Part shown: positions 1 to 9,041 of the stretch, piece after piece
Numbering within the stretch: the first letter of the stretch is position 1
Layout of the letters: the number at the start of each line of letters is the position of its first letter
From: Cellulosimicrobium sp. ES-005
GTDB lineage: Bacteria; Actinomycetota; Actinomycetes; Actinomycetales; Cellulomonadaceae
Length of the DNA stretch: 64,000 nucleotides
Assembly: GCF_040448685.1 (NCBI RefSeq)
Contig: NZ_CP159290.1
Span: 372,001-436,000, forward strand
Direction: 5' to 3'
Program-made: the position numbers and the translations under genes
Notes under the pieces: model-generated
What the model was told of the DNA's origin: nothing
The model's input: only the letters and a program-made list of their open reading frames with translations
The model's database searches: none

Positions 1-1
1 G

Positions 2-151
2 CTCGGGCTCGCCGTCGCGCGCGGGTTCTCCCGCGCCGTCGGGGCGACCCTCGTCCCCGAGGACACCCCGGGCGGAGGCCTCACCATGGTCCTGACCGTC
101 CCCGTCGCGCCGCGCGACGCGGCACGCCCCGAGCGGGAGGAGAGCGCGTGA
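2..151 (+). CDS. kdpD: Sensor histidine kinase KdpD, C-terminal end (partial)
   Basis: Only the last 49 codons are inside the window. They start with a GLGLAVAR-like stretch, the G2 box of a histidine-kinase ATPase domain, and continue with the closing beta strand (LTMVLTVPV). The stop codon TGA overlaps the GTG start of the response regulator by 4 nt (GTGA), so the two are translationally coupled. KdpD is a membrane sensor kinase that signals K+ limitation or turgor to KdpE. The identification leans on the KdpE-like partner and the KdpD-like C-terminal sequence; another kinase of the same class cannot be excluded from this fragment. Confidence 0.75.
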   Translation, partial: LGLAVARGFSRAVGATLVPEDTPGGGLTMVLTVPVAPRDAARPEREESA

Positions 152-846
152 GCGACGACCCGGCGACCCACCACGTCCTCGTCGTCGACGACGACCCCGG
201 CCTGCTGCGCGCCATCGCCATCACGCTGCGCACGCACGGCTGGCGGGTGAGCACCGCCACGTCGGGCGGGGCGGGCATCGACCTCGTCGCGACGGACACG
301 CCCGACGTCATCCTCCTCGACCTCGGTCTGCCCGACCTCAGCGGCTTCGACGTCATCCGCGCGGTGCGCGCGTGGAGCACCGTGCCGATCGTCGTGCTCT
401 CCGCCCGCCACCTCGGCGACGACAAGGTCGACGCGCTCGACGCCGGCGCCGACGACTACGTCACCAAGCCGTTCGCGATGCCCGAGCTCATGGCGCGGCT
501 GCGGGCCGCCGTGCGGCGGTCGACGGGCACCGCCCGGGACGGGTCCGCCGTCGTCGAGGCGGGCGACCTGCACATCGACCTCGCCCGCCGCCGCCTCCTG
601 CGCGGCGGCGTCGAGGTGCGGCTGAGCCCCACCGAGTGGGCCCTGCTCGAGATCCTCGTCGCGCAGCGCGGGCGGGTCGTGGAGCGCGAGCACCTCCTGC
701 GCGAGGTGTGGGGGCCGACCGCGACGCGCGACACCCACTACCTGCGGGTCTACCTCGCGCAGCTCCGCCGCAAGATCGAGGACGACCCGGCGGCCCCGCG
801 CCACCTCATCACGAGCCCCGGCATCGGCTACCGGTTCGAGGAGTGA
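148..846 (+). CDS. kdpE: KdpE-like response regulator (OmpR/PhoB family)
   Basis: 232 aa, GTG start coupled to the upstream kinase. Receiver domain at residues 8-125 with acidic pocket D14-D15-D16, phospho-acceptor D58 (ILLDLGLPD) and conserved K107 (DDYVTKPF). C-terminal winged helix at about 135-232 (LSPTEWALLEILV, then the YLRVYLAQLRRKIE recognition helix). Length and both domains are typical of KdpE, which activates the kdpFABC potassium-uptake operon. That operon is not visible here and would lie upstream of the kinase. The 3' end overlaps the convergent TetR-like gene by 19 nt. Family assignment is firm; KdpE rather than another OmpR-type paralogue is likely but not proven. Confidence 0.8.
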   Translation: MSDDPATHHVLVVDDDPGLLRAIAITLRTHGWRVSTATSGGAGIDLVATDTPDVILLDLGLPDLSGFDVIRAVRAWSTVPIVVLSARHLGDDKVDALDAGADDYVTKPFAMPELMARLRAAVRRSTGTARDGSAVVEAGDLHIDLARRRLLRGGVEVRLSPTEWALLEILVAQRGRVVEREHLLREVWGPTATRDTHYLRVYLAQLRRKIEDDPAAPRHLITSPGIGYRFEE

Positions 847-1670
847 CCCGCCGCGTCGTCGACGAGGCGCGCCAGCTCGCGCACGACGGCGCCCGGCAGC
901 GCGGGCGGGAACAGCAGCGCCCGCTGCAGCTCGCCCGCGCGCCAGCCGTCGCACGCGAGCGCGGCGAGCACGAGCGACGACGGCGCGCCCTCCTCGCGCC
1001 ACGCGCGCAGCACGAGCGCGTGCACCTCGTGCTGCCCCTCCGGGACGTCGTCGCGCGCGACGCCGCCGAGCGCGTACAGGCGCAGGAGCGCCGCGGCCTT
1101 GCGCGAGTCGTCCAGCGCCGCGACGGACGCGGCCACCGCCGCGCGCGACGGGTCGAGGCGCAGCGGGGACAGGTCGTCGAACCCGGACTGCAGCACCTCG
1201 AGCGCGACGTCGTCGACCAGCGTCTCCGCGTCGCCGAACATCGCCAGCAGCGTGGACTCGCTGCGGTCGCAGCGGCGCGCGACCGCGGCGAGCGTGAGGT
1301 TGTCGACACCCTCCTCGAGCGCGACCCGCAGGACGGCGTCCACGAGCGGGCGCTCGTCGTCGCGGAACGGGTCCTCGTCGAGGTCCACGTCGCGGAAGAC
1401 GACGGCGCTCGCGGGCGGCCGCACGTCCGCGTACCGGGAGAGGTCGCCGAGCAGGTCCTCCCACTCGGCCTCCGTGAGCGCGTACGCGTCCTGGTAGAGG
1501 CCGAGCCACGTCCCCTCGAGCGCGAGCGCCGCGACCCACGTGCGCGGGTCGGGGACGCCGGAGCCGCCGTCCGGCGCCGGGCTCGGCTCCTGGGTGGGGA
1601 TCGCGGCGACCCACTCGTGCAGGGTGGCCCTGGCCGAGCGCGTCGCGTCGCTCTGGTCGGGCGTGGACAT
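828..1670 (-). CDS. TetR-like regulator with long N-terminal extension
   Basis: 280 aa. ATG at 1670 is preferred over the in-frame GTG at 1679 because GGAGGTG lies 7 nt before it. The helix-turn-helix is unusually far from the N-terminus, around residues 115-160 (EEGVDNLTLAAVARRC, then ESTLLAMFG), where TetR proteins normally have it in the first 50 residues. The first ~110 residues contain a Trp-rich, acidic segment that I do not recognise. The C-terminal part resembles a TetR ligand-binding helical bundle. It is convergent with kdpE and separated from the ABC operon by a repeat cluster. It could be a duplicated TetR protein whose first HTH has decayed. Function and target are unknown. Confidence 0.55.
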   Translation of the reverse strand: MSTPDQSDATRSARATLHEWVAAIPTQEPSPAPDGGSGVPDPRTWVAALALEGTWLGLYQDAYALTEAEWEDLLGDLSRYADVRPPASAVVFRDVDLDEDPFRDDERPLVDAVLRVALEEGVDNLTLAAVARRCDRSESTLLAMFGDAETLVDDVALEVLQSGFDDLSPLRLDPSRAAVAASVAALDDSRKAAALLRLYALGGVARDDVPEGQHEVHALVLRAWREEGAPSSLVLAALACDGWRAGELQRALLFPPALPGAVVRELARLVDDAAGHSSNR

Positions 1671-1732
1671 GACCGTCACCTCCGTGGTCGGGCACAGTGG
1701 ACCGAGCCTATCCGGAGGCCCCCACGGCGACG

Positions 1733-1824
1733 CGAGGTAGAGCCCTGGTCCGCCGAGGTAGAGGCGTGGTCAGGGCACGGGCCGACCAGGCCTCTACCTC
1801 GCGCTACCAGGCCTCTACCTCGGC
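1733..1824. repeat. Intergenic 21-bp repeat cluster A (two forward, two inverted units)
   Basis: Four near-identical units: two read CGAGGTAGAGNCNTGGTC on the plus strand (from 1733 and from about 1754) and two read as the reverse complement, ACCAGGCCTCTACCTCG (1785-1801 and 1806-1822). Forward and inverted units can pair into a long hairpin. The cluster ends at the stop codon of the ABC permease (1826) and could act as its terminator. The same unit recurs at 34040-34112 and 35357-35502. Confidence 0.8.
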
Positions 1825-1825
1825 G

Positions 1826-3505
1826 TCACGGGCGGGGGACGTCGCGGCGGCGGAAGCCCGCGAGGCCCAGCGCGACGAGCGCGACGGCGAGGAGCGTGAG
1901 CCAGACGAACGGCCACGGCTCGACGTCCGCCCCGGGGAGCTGGGGGACGTGCCAGAACGGGGAGACGCCGCTGGCCCACGACGGCAGGTCGAGCAGGGCG
2001 CCGAACATCGTCACGACGAACGAGTACGCGAGGAGCGCCCACGCGAGCGACGCGAGGCCCGGCCGCCAGCCGAACGCGGCGACGGCGACGCCCGTGACGA
2101 CCGCGATCGCCGGGAGGTAGGCGAACGACGCGGCGAGGTAGTCGCCGAGCCCGAACGCGTCCTCGCCGACGCTCAGCGCACCGAGCCACAGCCCGACGGC
2201 GCTCACGAGGAGCAGCACCGACGTCCCGACCAGGGTCACGACGAGCTGGGCCCCGAGCCACCGGACGCGCCCGACCCCGGTCGCGAGCACGGGCTCGAGG
2301 CGTCCCGCCGTCTCCTCGCCGCGGGCCCGCTGGGCCGACGCGACGGCGAACCCGCCCGCCCCGAGCCCGAGGAACAGCGCCATGACGGCGACGAACCCGC
2401 CCACGAGGTCGGAGGCGTCGCCGAGCATCTGCGCGATCTCGGGGTTGTCGGCGACCATGTCGCCCACCGAGTCGACGAACGTCCCGCACGCGAGCGCGGT
2501 GACACCGACCCCGACGCCCCACGCGAGCACGGACGCGCGCTGCTGGCGCCAGGCGAGCGCGAGCGGGCTCGCGAGCCACCCGGCGGCGTCGGGCCGGCCC
2601 GGACGCGGCGGGACGAGGCCCGCGCCGAGGTCGCGCCGCGCGGCGAGCGCCGCGCCCAGGGCGAGGAGCAGCACCACGAGGACGGCCGACAGGCCGAGCG
2701 GCCACCAGCGCAGGTCGACGAACGCGCGGATCTGCTGCGCCCAGCCGATGGGGGAGAGCCACGAGACCCAGCTCCCGTGCTCCTGCTGGACGTCGCCGAC
2801 CGCGCGCAGCAGGAACGCGACGCCGAGCACGGCGAGCGCGAGACCGCTCGCGGCGCGCGCGTGCTCGGTCACCTGGCTCGTCACGACCGCGACGGCGGCG
2901 AACACGAGCCCCGTGACGCCCACCGCGGCGCCGAGCGCGAACGAGTCGACGGCCTCGAGCCCGGTCGCGACGAGGACGGCCCCCGTCGCGAGCGCGATGG
3001 CGGCGTTCGCGACGAGCGCGGCGACGAACGCGGCGGTCGCGGGGGCGTGGCGCCCGACGACCCCGGCCCGGACGAGCTCCGCCCGGCCGGTCTCCTCCTC
3101 GGCGCGCGTGTGCCGCACGACGAGGGAGATGCTCATGATCGCGACGGCGACCATGACGGTGAGCGCCATCTCGTTCGCGATCATCGCGCCGAGCGTGTAG
3201 TCCTCGATCCCGTACTGGGGACCGGATAGCATGATCCCCGCGGGGCTGGACACGAGCGCCGCGCGCGCCTGGCGGTCGGCCGCGGTGGGGTAGAGCGTGT
3301 CCAGCGCGACGGCCGCGTACCCGAACAGGAGCGCGATCGACGCGGTCCACACGGGGATGCGGACGCGGTCGCGCCGCAGGACGAAGCGCAGCAGCGTGGT
3401 CCAGCCGGTGGCCGCGCGGCCCCGCCGGTGGGGCTCGGGGGCGACGGCGGTGGCGCGCCGTCCGCGCGTCGGTGCCGCGGTGCGCGCGGTCCCGGGGGCG
3501 CTCAC
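1826..3505 (-). CDS. ABC exporter permease (two fused membrane halves)
   Basis: 559 aa, GTG start at 3505 overlapping the ATPase stop by 4 nt. About 12 hydrophobic helices in two similar halves: first half roughly residues 40-300, second half from about 315, beginning after a short basic linker ([16 protein letters not shown]). This is the layout of actinobacterial polyketide/multidrug exporter permeases of the DUF-type ABC-2 class. The short cytoplasmic [12 protein letters not shown] motif occurs in the second half and the related [11 protein letters not shown] in the first, as expected for an internal duplication. Last gene of the TetR / ATPase / permease operon; the exported substrate is unknown. 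Confidence 0.8.
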   Translation of the reverse strand: MSAPGTARTAAPTRGRRATAVAPEPHRRGRAATGWTTLLRFVLRRDRVRIPVWTASIALLFGYAAVALDTLYPTAADRQARAALVSSPAGIMLSGPQYGIEDYTLGAMIANEMALTVMVAVAIMSISLVVRHTRAEEETGRAELVRAGVVGRHAPATAAFVAALVANAAIALATGAVLVATGLEAVDSFALGAAVGVTGLVFAAVAVVTSQVTEHARAASGLALAVLGVAFLLRAVGDVQQEHGSWVSWLSPIGWAQQIRAFVDLRWWPLGLSAVLVVLLLALGAALAARRDLGAGLVPPRPGRPDAAGWLASPLALAWRQQRASVLAWGVGVGVTALACGTFVDSVGDMVADNPEIAQMLGDASDLVGGFVAVMALFLGLGAGGFAVASAQRARGEETAGRLEPVLATGVGRVRWLGAQLVVTLVGTSVLLLVSAVGLWLGALSVGEDAFGLGDYLAASFAYLPAIAVVTGVAVAAFGWRPGLASLAWALLAYSFVVTMFGALLDLPSWASGVSPFWHVPQLPGADVEPWPFVWLTLLAVALVALGLAGFRRRDVPRP

Positions 3506-4437
3506 AGCGCGCCCGCCCCGTCGAGCACGGCGAGCTCGTCGCCGTAGTGGCGCAGGAACAGCTCCTCGAGCGAGGGCGGGTTGACCGTCACGGAGCGCAG
3601 GCCGAGGTCGGTGAGCGTGCGCAGGACGGCCTGGACGTGGTCGTTGTCGACGTCGAACCGCGCCCGCGCGCCGTCCGCGCCGGGCTCCACGACGAGGTCG
3701 TGCACGCCGTCGAGGGTGTCGAGCGCCGACGGGTCGCGCTCGGTCACGGCCGTGACCGAGGATCGCGTGAGGTGCCGCAGCTCGGCGAGCGTGCCGGACT
3801 GCACCGTGCGGCCCGCGCGGATGATCGTCACGGTGTCGCAGAGCTTCTCGACCTCGGCCAGGATGTGGCTCGAGAGCAGGACGGACCGGCCCTCGGCGGT
3901 CACCTCGCGCACGCACTGCGTGAACACGGACTCCATGAGGGGGTCGAGGCCCGACGTCGGCTCGTCGAGGACGAGCAGCTCGACGTCGGACGCGAACGCC
4001 GCGACGAGCGCCACCTTCTGCCGGTTCCCCTTGGAGTACGTGCGCGCCTTCTTCGACGGGTCCAGCTCGAAGCGCTCGAGCAGCAGCTTCTTGCGCTGCG
4101 GGTCGACGCTCCCGCGCAGCCGGGTGAGCAGGTCGATCGCCTCGCCGCCGGTGAGGTTGGGCCACAGGCTCACGTCGCCCGGCACGTAGGCGAGGCGCTT
4201 GTGGAGGTCGACGGCGTCGTGCCAGGGGTCTCCGCCGAGCAGCCGCGCGCTGCCGGAGTCGGGCCGCAGCAGCCCGAGCAGCACGCGGATGGTGGTCGAC
4301 TTGCCCGCGCCGTTCGGTCCGAGGAACCCGGCGACCTCGCCCGCGCGGACGGTGAGGTCGAGGCCGTCGAGCGCCTGCACGTGGCCGAAGGCCTTGCGCA
4401 GGTCGTGCACCTCGACGGCGGGGGTCGTGCTCGTCAT
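3502..4437 (-). CDS. ABC exporter ATP-binding protein
   Basis: 311 aa, ATG at 4437 overlapping the TetR stop (ATGA). Walker [10 protein letters not shown] at about residues 39-47, Q-loop region, ABC signature in the variant form YSKGNRQKV, Walker B plus catalytic Glu in [13 protein letters not shown] and the H-loop in LLSSHILAE. The C-terminal ~80 residues are the usual accessory domain of drug-export ATPases. It should dimerise on the permease encoded next. The three genes have 4-nt overlaps and are clearly one transcript under the TetR gene's own promoter. Confidence 0.88.
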   Translation of the reverse strand: MTSTTPAVEVHDLRKAFGHVQALDGLDLTVRAGEVAGFLGPNGAGKSTTIRVLLGLLRPDSGSARLLGGDPWHDAVDLHKRLAYVPGDVSLWPNLTGGEAIDLLTRLRGSVDPQRKKLLLERFELDPSKKARTYSKGNRQKVALVAAFASDVELLVLDEPTSGLDPLMESVFTQCVREVTAEGRSVLLSSHILAEVEKLCDTVTIIRAGRTVQSGTLAELRHLTRSSVTAVTERDPSALDTLDGVHDLVVEPGADGARARFDVDNDHVQAVLRTLTDLGLRSVTVNPPSLEELFLRHYGDELAVLDGAGAL

Positions 4438-5135
4438 CGCGTCTCCTCCTGGTGGGTGGTGTGCTGCAGGTAGGCGTCGAGCAGGGTCGTCTCGACGAAG
4501 AGTCCTTCGGTGAAGACCTCGAGCGCGGGGAGCATCACGCGCTCGACGTACTCGCGCAGGTCCGCCTCGGGGTCGCGCGGCTCGGCCCGCTCGCGCAGCG
4601 CGCCGTCGACGAGCAGGGACCCGAGCGAGACGGAGACGAGGTAGCGCGCGCGGGCCGCCTCGTCGCGGCTCGGGCGGATGACGCCCGCGGCGACGCCCGA
4701 CTCCATGTACTCGAGCGTGACCTGCGTGAGGTGCTCGACGAACGACCGCGCGAGGTCCCCGCCCGCCTGGAGGCTGCGCAGCGTGTACTCGAACACGGGC
4801 GCGTAGTCCTCGATCCCGGCGAGCTGCGCGAACAGTCCCATCGGGCCCGCCGCGGGGTCCTGCGGCGAGATGGCGTCGGTCTTGGCGGCGCGCACCGCGT
4901 CGAACACGTAGTCGTCGCACGCGCGGCGCAGCCCGTCCTTGGAGCCGAAGTGGTGCACGACGAGCGCGGCGCTCACGCCCGCGTCGGCGGCGATGGTGCG
5001 CAGCGGCGCGCCGAACCCGTCGCGCGCGAAGCGCGAGACGGCGGCGTCCCGGATGCGGGCGCGGGTCGTGAGGTCGTCGGTGCCCGACGGCGCGGGGCGG
5101 CCGCGGCCGGTCGGCGAGGGCTGGTCTGAACGCAC
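4434..5135 (-). CDS. TetR-family regulator of the ABC exporter operon
   Basis: 233 aa. TetR N-terminal domain at about residues 20-65 ([39 protein letters not shown]), followed by an all-helical ligand domain. GTG at 5135 was chosen because a -10 box (TAGTCT, 5143-5148) lies 7 nt upstream with a plausible TGGACA -35 17 bp further up, giving a leaderless mRNA; no Shine-Dalgarno sequence precedes this or the alternative GTG at 5153. An inverted repeat (5127-5140) covers the start, so autorepression of the whole operon is expected. The likely inducer is the exported compound. Confidence 0.82.
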   Translation of the reverse strand: MRSDQPSPTGRGRPAPSGTDDLTTRARIRDAAVSRFARDGFGAPLRTIAADAGVSAALVVHHFGSKDGLRRACDDYVFDAVRAAKTDAISPQDPAAGPMGLFAQLAGIEDYAPVFEYTLRSLQAGGDLARSFVEHLTQVTLEYMESGVAAGVIRPSRDEAARARYLVSVSLGSLLVDGALRERAEPRDPEADLREYVERVMLPALEVFTEGLFVETTLLDAYLQHTTHQEETR

Positions 5136-5140
5136 GTTCA
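5127..5140. promoter_or_regulatory. Probable TetR operator over the transcription start
   Basis: TGAACG-CA-CGTTCA, a 6-bp inverted repeat with a 2-nt centre, overlaps the leaderless GTG start of the TetR gene. A further CGTTCAA half-site sits 20 bp away at 5155-5161, inside the -10/-35 spacer. Position and symmetry suit an autoregulatory TetR site. Confidence 0.6.
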
Positions 5141-5249
5141 ATAGACTAAACACCCGTTCAACGAGTGTCCACCCGCGAGGGAGCGCTCTGTCGCGACCTG
5201 GCCCTTGACGCCGACGACGGCGCCGGGTTGAGTGGAGTTCACGACGCGA

Positions 5250-5263
5250 TGGGAGCGCTTCCA
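5250..5263. promoter_or_regulatory. CebR-type operator upstream of the GH6 cellulase
   Basis: TGGGAGCGCTTCCA matches the actinobacterial CebR box TGGGAGCGCTCCCA at 13 of 14 positions, 43 nt before the cellulase ATG. CebR is a LacI-family repressor released by cellobiose or cello-oligosaccharides in Streptomyces and Thermobifida; no cebR gene is inside the window. Confidence 0.8.
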
Positions 5264-5305
5264 TACGTCGTTTCCGCACCCCCGTGTCGATCGAAGGAGA
5301 TCCGC

Positions 5306-6913
5306 ATGAGACGTCGTGCCGTCCTGTCCGCCGTCGCCGCTCTCGCGCTCGCGAGCCCGCTGCTCGCCGCCGCCGGGAGCGCCGGCGCCGCCCCCGTCCC
5401 GACCCCTGCCGCACCCCGGGCGACGGCCGCCCCCGCGGCGGACGACGTCGTCGGGCCGGGGACCCGCCTCTACGTGGACCCGTTCTCCACGACCCTCCAG
5501 GCCGCCGCCGCGCTCACGGGCCAGGCCCGCGCCGACGCCCAGCTCCTCGGGTCCTTCCCGTCGGCCTCGTGGTTCACGGGCGGCACGCCCGACGAGGTGC
5601 GCGACGACGTCGCGTCCGTCGTGCAGGCGGCCGCGACGGACGGCGCGGTGCCCACCGTCGTCGTCTACAACCTGCCGTTCCGCGACTGCGCGCAGTACTC
5701 CGCGGGCGGCGCCGCGGACACGGCCGCCTACACGGCGTGGGTGGACGCCCTCGCCGAGGGGATCGGCGACGACCCGGCGATCGTGATCCTCGAGCCGGAC
5801 GGGCTCGGGATCATCCCCTGGTACACCGACATCAACGGCAACCCCGAGTGGTGCCGGCCTGCCGAGCTCGACCCGGAGACCGCCGCGGCGGACCGGTTCG
5901 TCCAGCTCAACCACGCCGTCGACGCGCTCACGGCGCTCCCCGCCACCTCCGTGTACCTCGACGGGACGCACAGCGGGTGGCTCGGGGTCGGCGACATCAC
6001 CGACCGACTCGTCAAGGCGGGCGTCGAGCGCGCCGACGGCGTGTTCGTCAACGCGTCGAACTACGTCGAGACCGAGCGCCTCGTGAAGTACGGGACGTGG
6101 ATCAGCGACTGCGTCAACCTGTCGGTGAACAGCTGGTGGGAGCCCGCGTGGTGCGCGAGCCAGTACTACCCGGCGAACCCCGACGACGTCGAGACCTGGG
6201 GTCTCACCGACGCCGCGTACGCCCAGGCCTACGCGGACACGGGCGTCGCGCGCGACCCGGCGGCGCAGAAGCACGTCGTCGTCGACACGAGCCGCAACGG
6301 CCAGGGGCCGTGGACCGCCCCGTCCGGCGTCTACGCCGACCCCGAGGTGTGGTGCAACCCGCCCGACCGCGGGCTCGGCGAGCGACCGACGACGGACACC
6401 GCGGACCCGTTCGTCGACGCGTACCTGTGGATCAAGGTGCCCGGCGAGTCCGACGGCAAGTGCTACCGCGGCACCGGCGGCCCGCTCGACCCCGCACGCG
6501 GCATCGAGGACCCGGCGGCGGGGCAGTGGTTCGTCGAGCAGGCCGCGGAGCTCCTCGCGCTCGCCTCTCCCGCCGTCGAGCGCCCGACCTGCGAGGTCGC
6601 GTACACCGTCCACGGGACGTGGCAGGGCAAGAAGGGCAGCGGCTTCATCGCCCAGGTCGAGCTCCGCAACACCGGCGCGTCGCCGCTCGACGGCTGGGAG
6701 CTGCGCTGGACGCCCGACGGGGACCAGCGGCTCACCGACGTGTGGGGCGCGCAGGCGGGCCGCGACGGCGCCGCCCTCACCGCGCACAGCCTGTCGTGGA
6801 ACGCGCGCGTGCGACCGGGCGCGACCGCGACGTTCGGCTTCGTCGCGTCGGGCGCGCCGGGCGCCGGCCCGCAGCTCGTGACCCTCGGAGGGCGCCCGTG
6901 CCACGTCGTCTGA
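5306..6913 (+). CDS. Secreted GH6 cellulase with C-terminal CBM2
   Basis: 535 aa, ATG preceded by GAAGGAG. Signal peptide at residues 1-28 (MRRR, hydrophobic core, AGSAGA cleavage region). GH6 catalytic domain at about 52-420 with both family signatures: VVYNLPFRDC (residues 119-128, D127) and VILEPDGLG (160-168, putative catalytic acid D165). GH6 enzymes are inverting beta-1,4-glucanases (endoglucanase or cellobiohydrolase); which of the two cannot be told from sequence alone. Residues 429-535 form a cellulose-binding module of family 2, bounded by Cys429 and Cys532 and with the expected Trp residues. The linker between domains is short and lacks the usual Pro/Thr-rich stretch. Monocistronic, controlled by the CebR box at 5250-5263. 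Confidence 0.95.
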   Translation: MRRRAVLSAVAALALASPLLAAAGSAGAAPVPTPAAPRATAAPAADDVVGPGTRLYVDPFSTTLQAAAALTGQARADAQLLGSFPSASWFTGGTPDEVRDDVASVVQAAATDGAVPTVVVYNLPFRDCAQYSAGGAADTAAYTAWVDALAEGIGDDPAIVILEPDGLGIIPWYTDINGNPEWCRPAELDPETAAADRFVQLNHAVDALTALPATSVYLDGTHSGWLGVGDITDRLVKAGVERADGVFVNASNYVETERLVKYGTWISDCVNLSVNSWWEPAWCASQYYPANPDDVETWGLTDAAYAQAYADTGVARDPAAQKHVVVDTSRNGQGPWTAPSGVYADPEVWCNPPDRGLGERPTTDTADPFVDAYLWIKVPGESDGKCYRGTGGPLDPARGIEDPAAGQWFVEQAAELLALASPAVERPTCEVAYTVHGTWQGKKGSGFIAQVELRNTGASPLDGWELRWTPDGDQRLTDVWGAQAGRDGAALTAHSLSWNARVRPGATATFGFVASGAPGAGPQLVTLGGRPCHVV

Positions 6914-7074
6914 CCCGTGGCCGCGGCTCCCCGCACGACGTGCGTCGTGGAGATCACGGGCACTGGGGACGAGAGACCCCTGCCGTTCCGGGCCAGACAC
7001 CCGTAGGCTGGGGGTAGCCGTCGGCGGCACCGCCGGCGCCACGTCCCGGCGCGTCGGACCGTCGGGACGTCGAG

Positions 7075-7105
7075 AGGCCCGTCGCACTCGTGCGACGGGC
7101 CTTTT
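7075..7105 (+). terminator. Intrinsic terminator downstream of the cellulase region
   Basis: Perfect 12-bp stem AGGCCCGTCGCA / TGCGACGGGCCT with a CTCG loop, followed by TTTT on the plus strand. It lies 160 nt after the cellulase stop; the intervening 6914-7074 shows no gene. Confidence 0.85.
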
Positions 7106-7143
7106 CGGTCCAGGCGGCCGGACATGGTGCGACGGACGACGAC

Positions 7144-7175
7144 GAAGGGCCCGCCGCGAGTGCGGCGGGCCCTTC
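7144..7175 (-). terminator. Terminator downstream of tRNA-Ser
   Basis: 14-bp perfect stem GAAGGGCCCGCCGC / GCGGCGGGCCCTTC with a GAGT-type loop, directly beyond the 3' end of tRNA-Ser on the minus strand. It may work in both directions. Confidence 0.7.
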
Positions 7176-7181
7176 GGTCTG

Positions 7182-7267
7182 CGGAGGATGGGGGATTCGA
7201 ACCCCCGAGGGCTGTTAACCCAACACGCTTTCCAAGCGTGCGCCATAGGCCACTAGGCGAATCCTCC
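7182..7267 (-). tRNA. tRNA-Ser (anticodon GGA)
   Basis: 86 nt without an encoded CCA. The acceptor stem GGAGGAT/ATCCTCC pairs over 7 bp, the anticodon arm is CACGC-TTGGAAA-GCGTG (anticodon GGA, reading UCC/UCU), a long serine-type variable arm follows, and the T arm has GGTTCGAATCC. It stands immediately before the SRP RNA on the opposite strand, the usual actinobacterial order next to dnaX. Confidence 0.97.
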
Positions 7268-7403
7268 TGGTGCGACGGCCGACGCGCACACGGCGCACCG
7301 ACGGCAGCGCAACGAGGATACCGGACCGCGGCGTCCGGGCCGAATCGCCCCCGCGCCCGACCGGGTTTCGGGTGGGGCGCCGACCTGGGCTAGGGTGGGC
7401 GCA

Positions 7404-7491
7404 GACCCCTCGTGCGGCATCATCTCGCCGAACTCCCCCAGGGCCGGAAGGCAGCAAGGGTAGGTGAGCTCTGGTGGGTGTGCGAGGGGTC
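7404..7491 (+). ncRNA. ffs: Signal recognition particle RNA (4.5S type)
   Basis: The ends pair as GACCCCTCG / CGAGGGGTC, and the conserved apical SRP domain is present (GGCCGGAAGGCAGCAAGG at 7442-7459, with the GGAA tetraloop and the AGCA/GCAAG asymmetric loop that binds Ffh). About 88 nt, the small bacterial form lacking an Alu domain. A -10 box (TAGGGT, 7391-7396) lies 8 nt upstream. It guides Ffh/FtsY-dependent membrane targeting. Confidence 0.95.
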
Positions 7492-7565
7492 CTTCGCGTC
7501 CCGGGGCCGCGGCGGACCCGAGCGGTCGAGGTGCAGCCTCGGTCCCGGCGTGGTTCTCTGCCCGT

Positions 7566-8858
7566 GTGACCGGGGAACCGCAGCCTCCGTCGTCGACGGG
7601 GCGCCTGGTGCGCCTGGTCGTCCCGGCGCTCCTGGTCGGCGTGCTCTGCGCCCTGACCCTTCTCGCGCTCTCGGCGCTCGCCACGTGGATCCAGGACCTC
7701 GTGTGGGACCGGCTGCCCGCGGCGTGGGGCCTCGCGACGACGGAGACCTGGTGGACGGTCGTCGTGCTCACCGTCACGGGCCTGCTGGTCGGCGCGACGA
7801 TCCGGTGGGCACCGGGGCACGCGGGGGTCGACCCCGCGACGACGGACCTCGTGACCGCTCCGCTCCCGCTGCGTGCCCTGCCCGGCCTCGCCCTCACGCT
7901 CGTCCTCGGCCTCGCGGGCGGCGTCAGCCTGGGGCCGGAGAACCCGATCATCGCGATCAACGTCGCCCTCACGGCCTGGCTCCTGTGCCGCCCCCGGCTG
8001 GGCGTGCCGGTGCAGGGTGCCGTGGGCCTGGCGATGGCCGCGACGATCGGGGCGATGTTCGCGACGCCGGTCGCGGCCGCGCTCGTCCTGACGGAGACGC
8101 TCGCCGAGCGGGGCGACGCACCGGGACCGCTGTTCGACCGGCTCTTCGCCCCGCTCGTGGCCGCCGGGGCCGGGGCCGTGACGATGCTCGCGTTCGACGC
8201 GCCGACGTTCGCGATCGACCTCCCCGACCATCCCGGGCTGCACGTCGGCGACGCGCTGAGCGCCGCGGTCGTGGCCCTCGTCGCCGCACTGCTCGCGCTC
8301 CTGGCCGTCCTCGCCCTCCCGTGGGTCCACCGCGCGTTCCACGCGCTGCGGCACCCCGTCCTCGCCCTCGGTGCCGCCGGTCTCCTGCTCGGGCTCCTCG
8401 GGGTCCTCGGAGGGCCGCTCACGCTCTTCAAGGGGCTGGCGCAGATGAAGGAGCTGTCCGAGGAGGCCGACACGCTCGCCTGGTCGGCGATCCTCGTCCT
8501 CGCCCTCGTCAAGCTCGTCGCCCTCGTCGTCGCCGCGGGCGCCGGCTTCCGGGGCGGTCGGATCTTCCCGACGGTGTTCGTCGGCGTGGCGGTCGGGCTC
8601 GCGGCATCGTCGCTCGTCCCGGCCGTGCCCGCGGCGGTCGCGGTGTCGGCGGCCGTCCTCGGGGCCGTGCTCGTCGTGAGCCGGGACGGGTGGCTCGCGC
8701 TCTTCATGGCGGCCGTGACCGTGGGCGACGTGCGGCTCATCCCGGTGCTGTGCGTCGCGATCCTGCCGGTCTGGCTGGTCGCGCGGGTGATGCCGCCGAT
8801 GCGCGTGGACCCTCCCGCGGACGGAGCGCCCGAGTTCGCCGCCCTGGCCCGGACGTGA
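7566..8858 (+). CDS. ClC-family ion channel/transporter, YfeO-like
   Basis: 430 aa with about 10-11 hydrophobic helices. GTG at 7566 was chosen because the longer in-frame ATG at 7464 lies inside the SRP RNA. ClC signatures are present in variant form: GGVSLGPENPI (counterpart of GREGP) near residue 120 and GGRIFP (GxFxP) in the second half. The SLGPENP variant is the one seen in the E. coli YfeO branch. The glutamate that gates H+/Cl- exchangers normally sits inside G(K/R)EGP; here that position is Leu and a Glu follows two residues later, so transport mode is uncertain. No operon partner; anion channel or antiporter is inferred from family only. Confidence 0.82.
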   Translation: MTGEPQPPSSTGRLVRLVVPALLVGVLCALTLLALSALATWIQDLVWDRLPAAWGLATTETWWTVVVLTVTGLLVGATIRWAPGHAGVDPATTDLVTAPLPLRALPGLALTLVLGLAGGVSLGPENPIIAINVALTAWLLCRPRLGVPVQGAVGLAMAATIGAMFATPVAAALVLTETLAERGDAPGPLFDRLFAPLVAAGAGAVTMLAFDAPTFAIDLPDHPGLHVGDALSAAVVALVAALLALLAVLALPWVHRAFHALRHPVLALGAAGLLLGLLGVLGGPLTLFKGLAQMKELSEEADTLAWSAILVLALVKLVALVVAAGAGFRGGRIFPTVFVGVAVGLAASSLVPAVPAAVAVSAAVLGAVLVVSRDGWLALFMAAVTVGDVRLIPVLCVAILPVWLVARVMPPMRVDPPADGAPEFAALART

Positions 8859-9041
8859 GCGGCGGTGTGGCGCAGATCTCCCCGTTCGGTCGTCGCACGG
8901 CCCTCATGACCTGGCCAGGTGCCCGCTTCGTCCCGGTCTGAGGCCGGGGATTCCCGGCATGCGACCATTTCTCCGTCCACATCATGGACAATCTGGCCCG
9001 GGGATTGGCGTCCGGGGTGCCACCGTGCTCATGATGTCGGC
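8859..9041. other. Gene-free stretch before the Cys-rich leader ORF
   Basis: Carries the probable promoter of the leader: a CATGAT -10 box at 9030-9035 with TTGGCG at 9005-9010 as a weak -35 candidate. I looked for a SAM riboswitch core in 8859-9336 and found none. Confidence 0.5.

Noticed and set aside
7464-7565. Longer N-terminus for the ClC-like protein from ATG 7464
   Set aside because: This start lies inside the SRP RNA and the added residues are not hydrophobic or conserved-looking.
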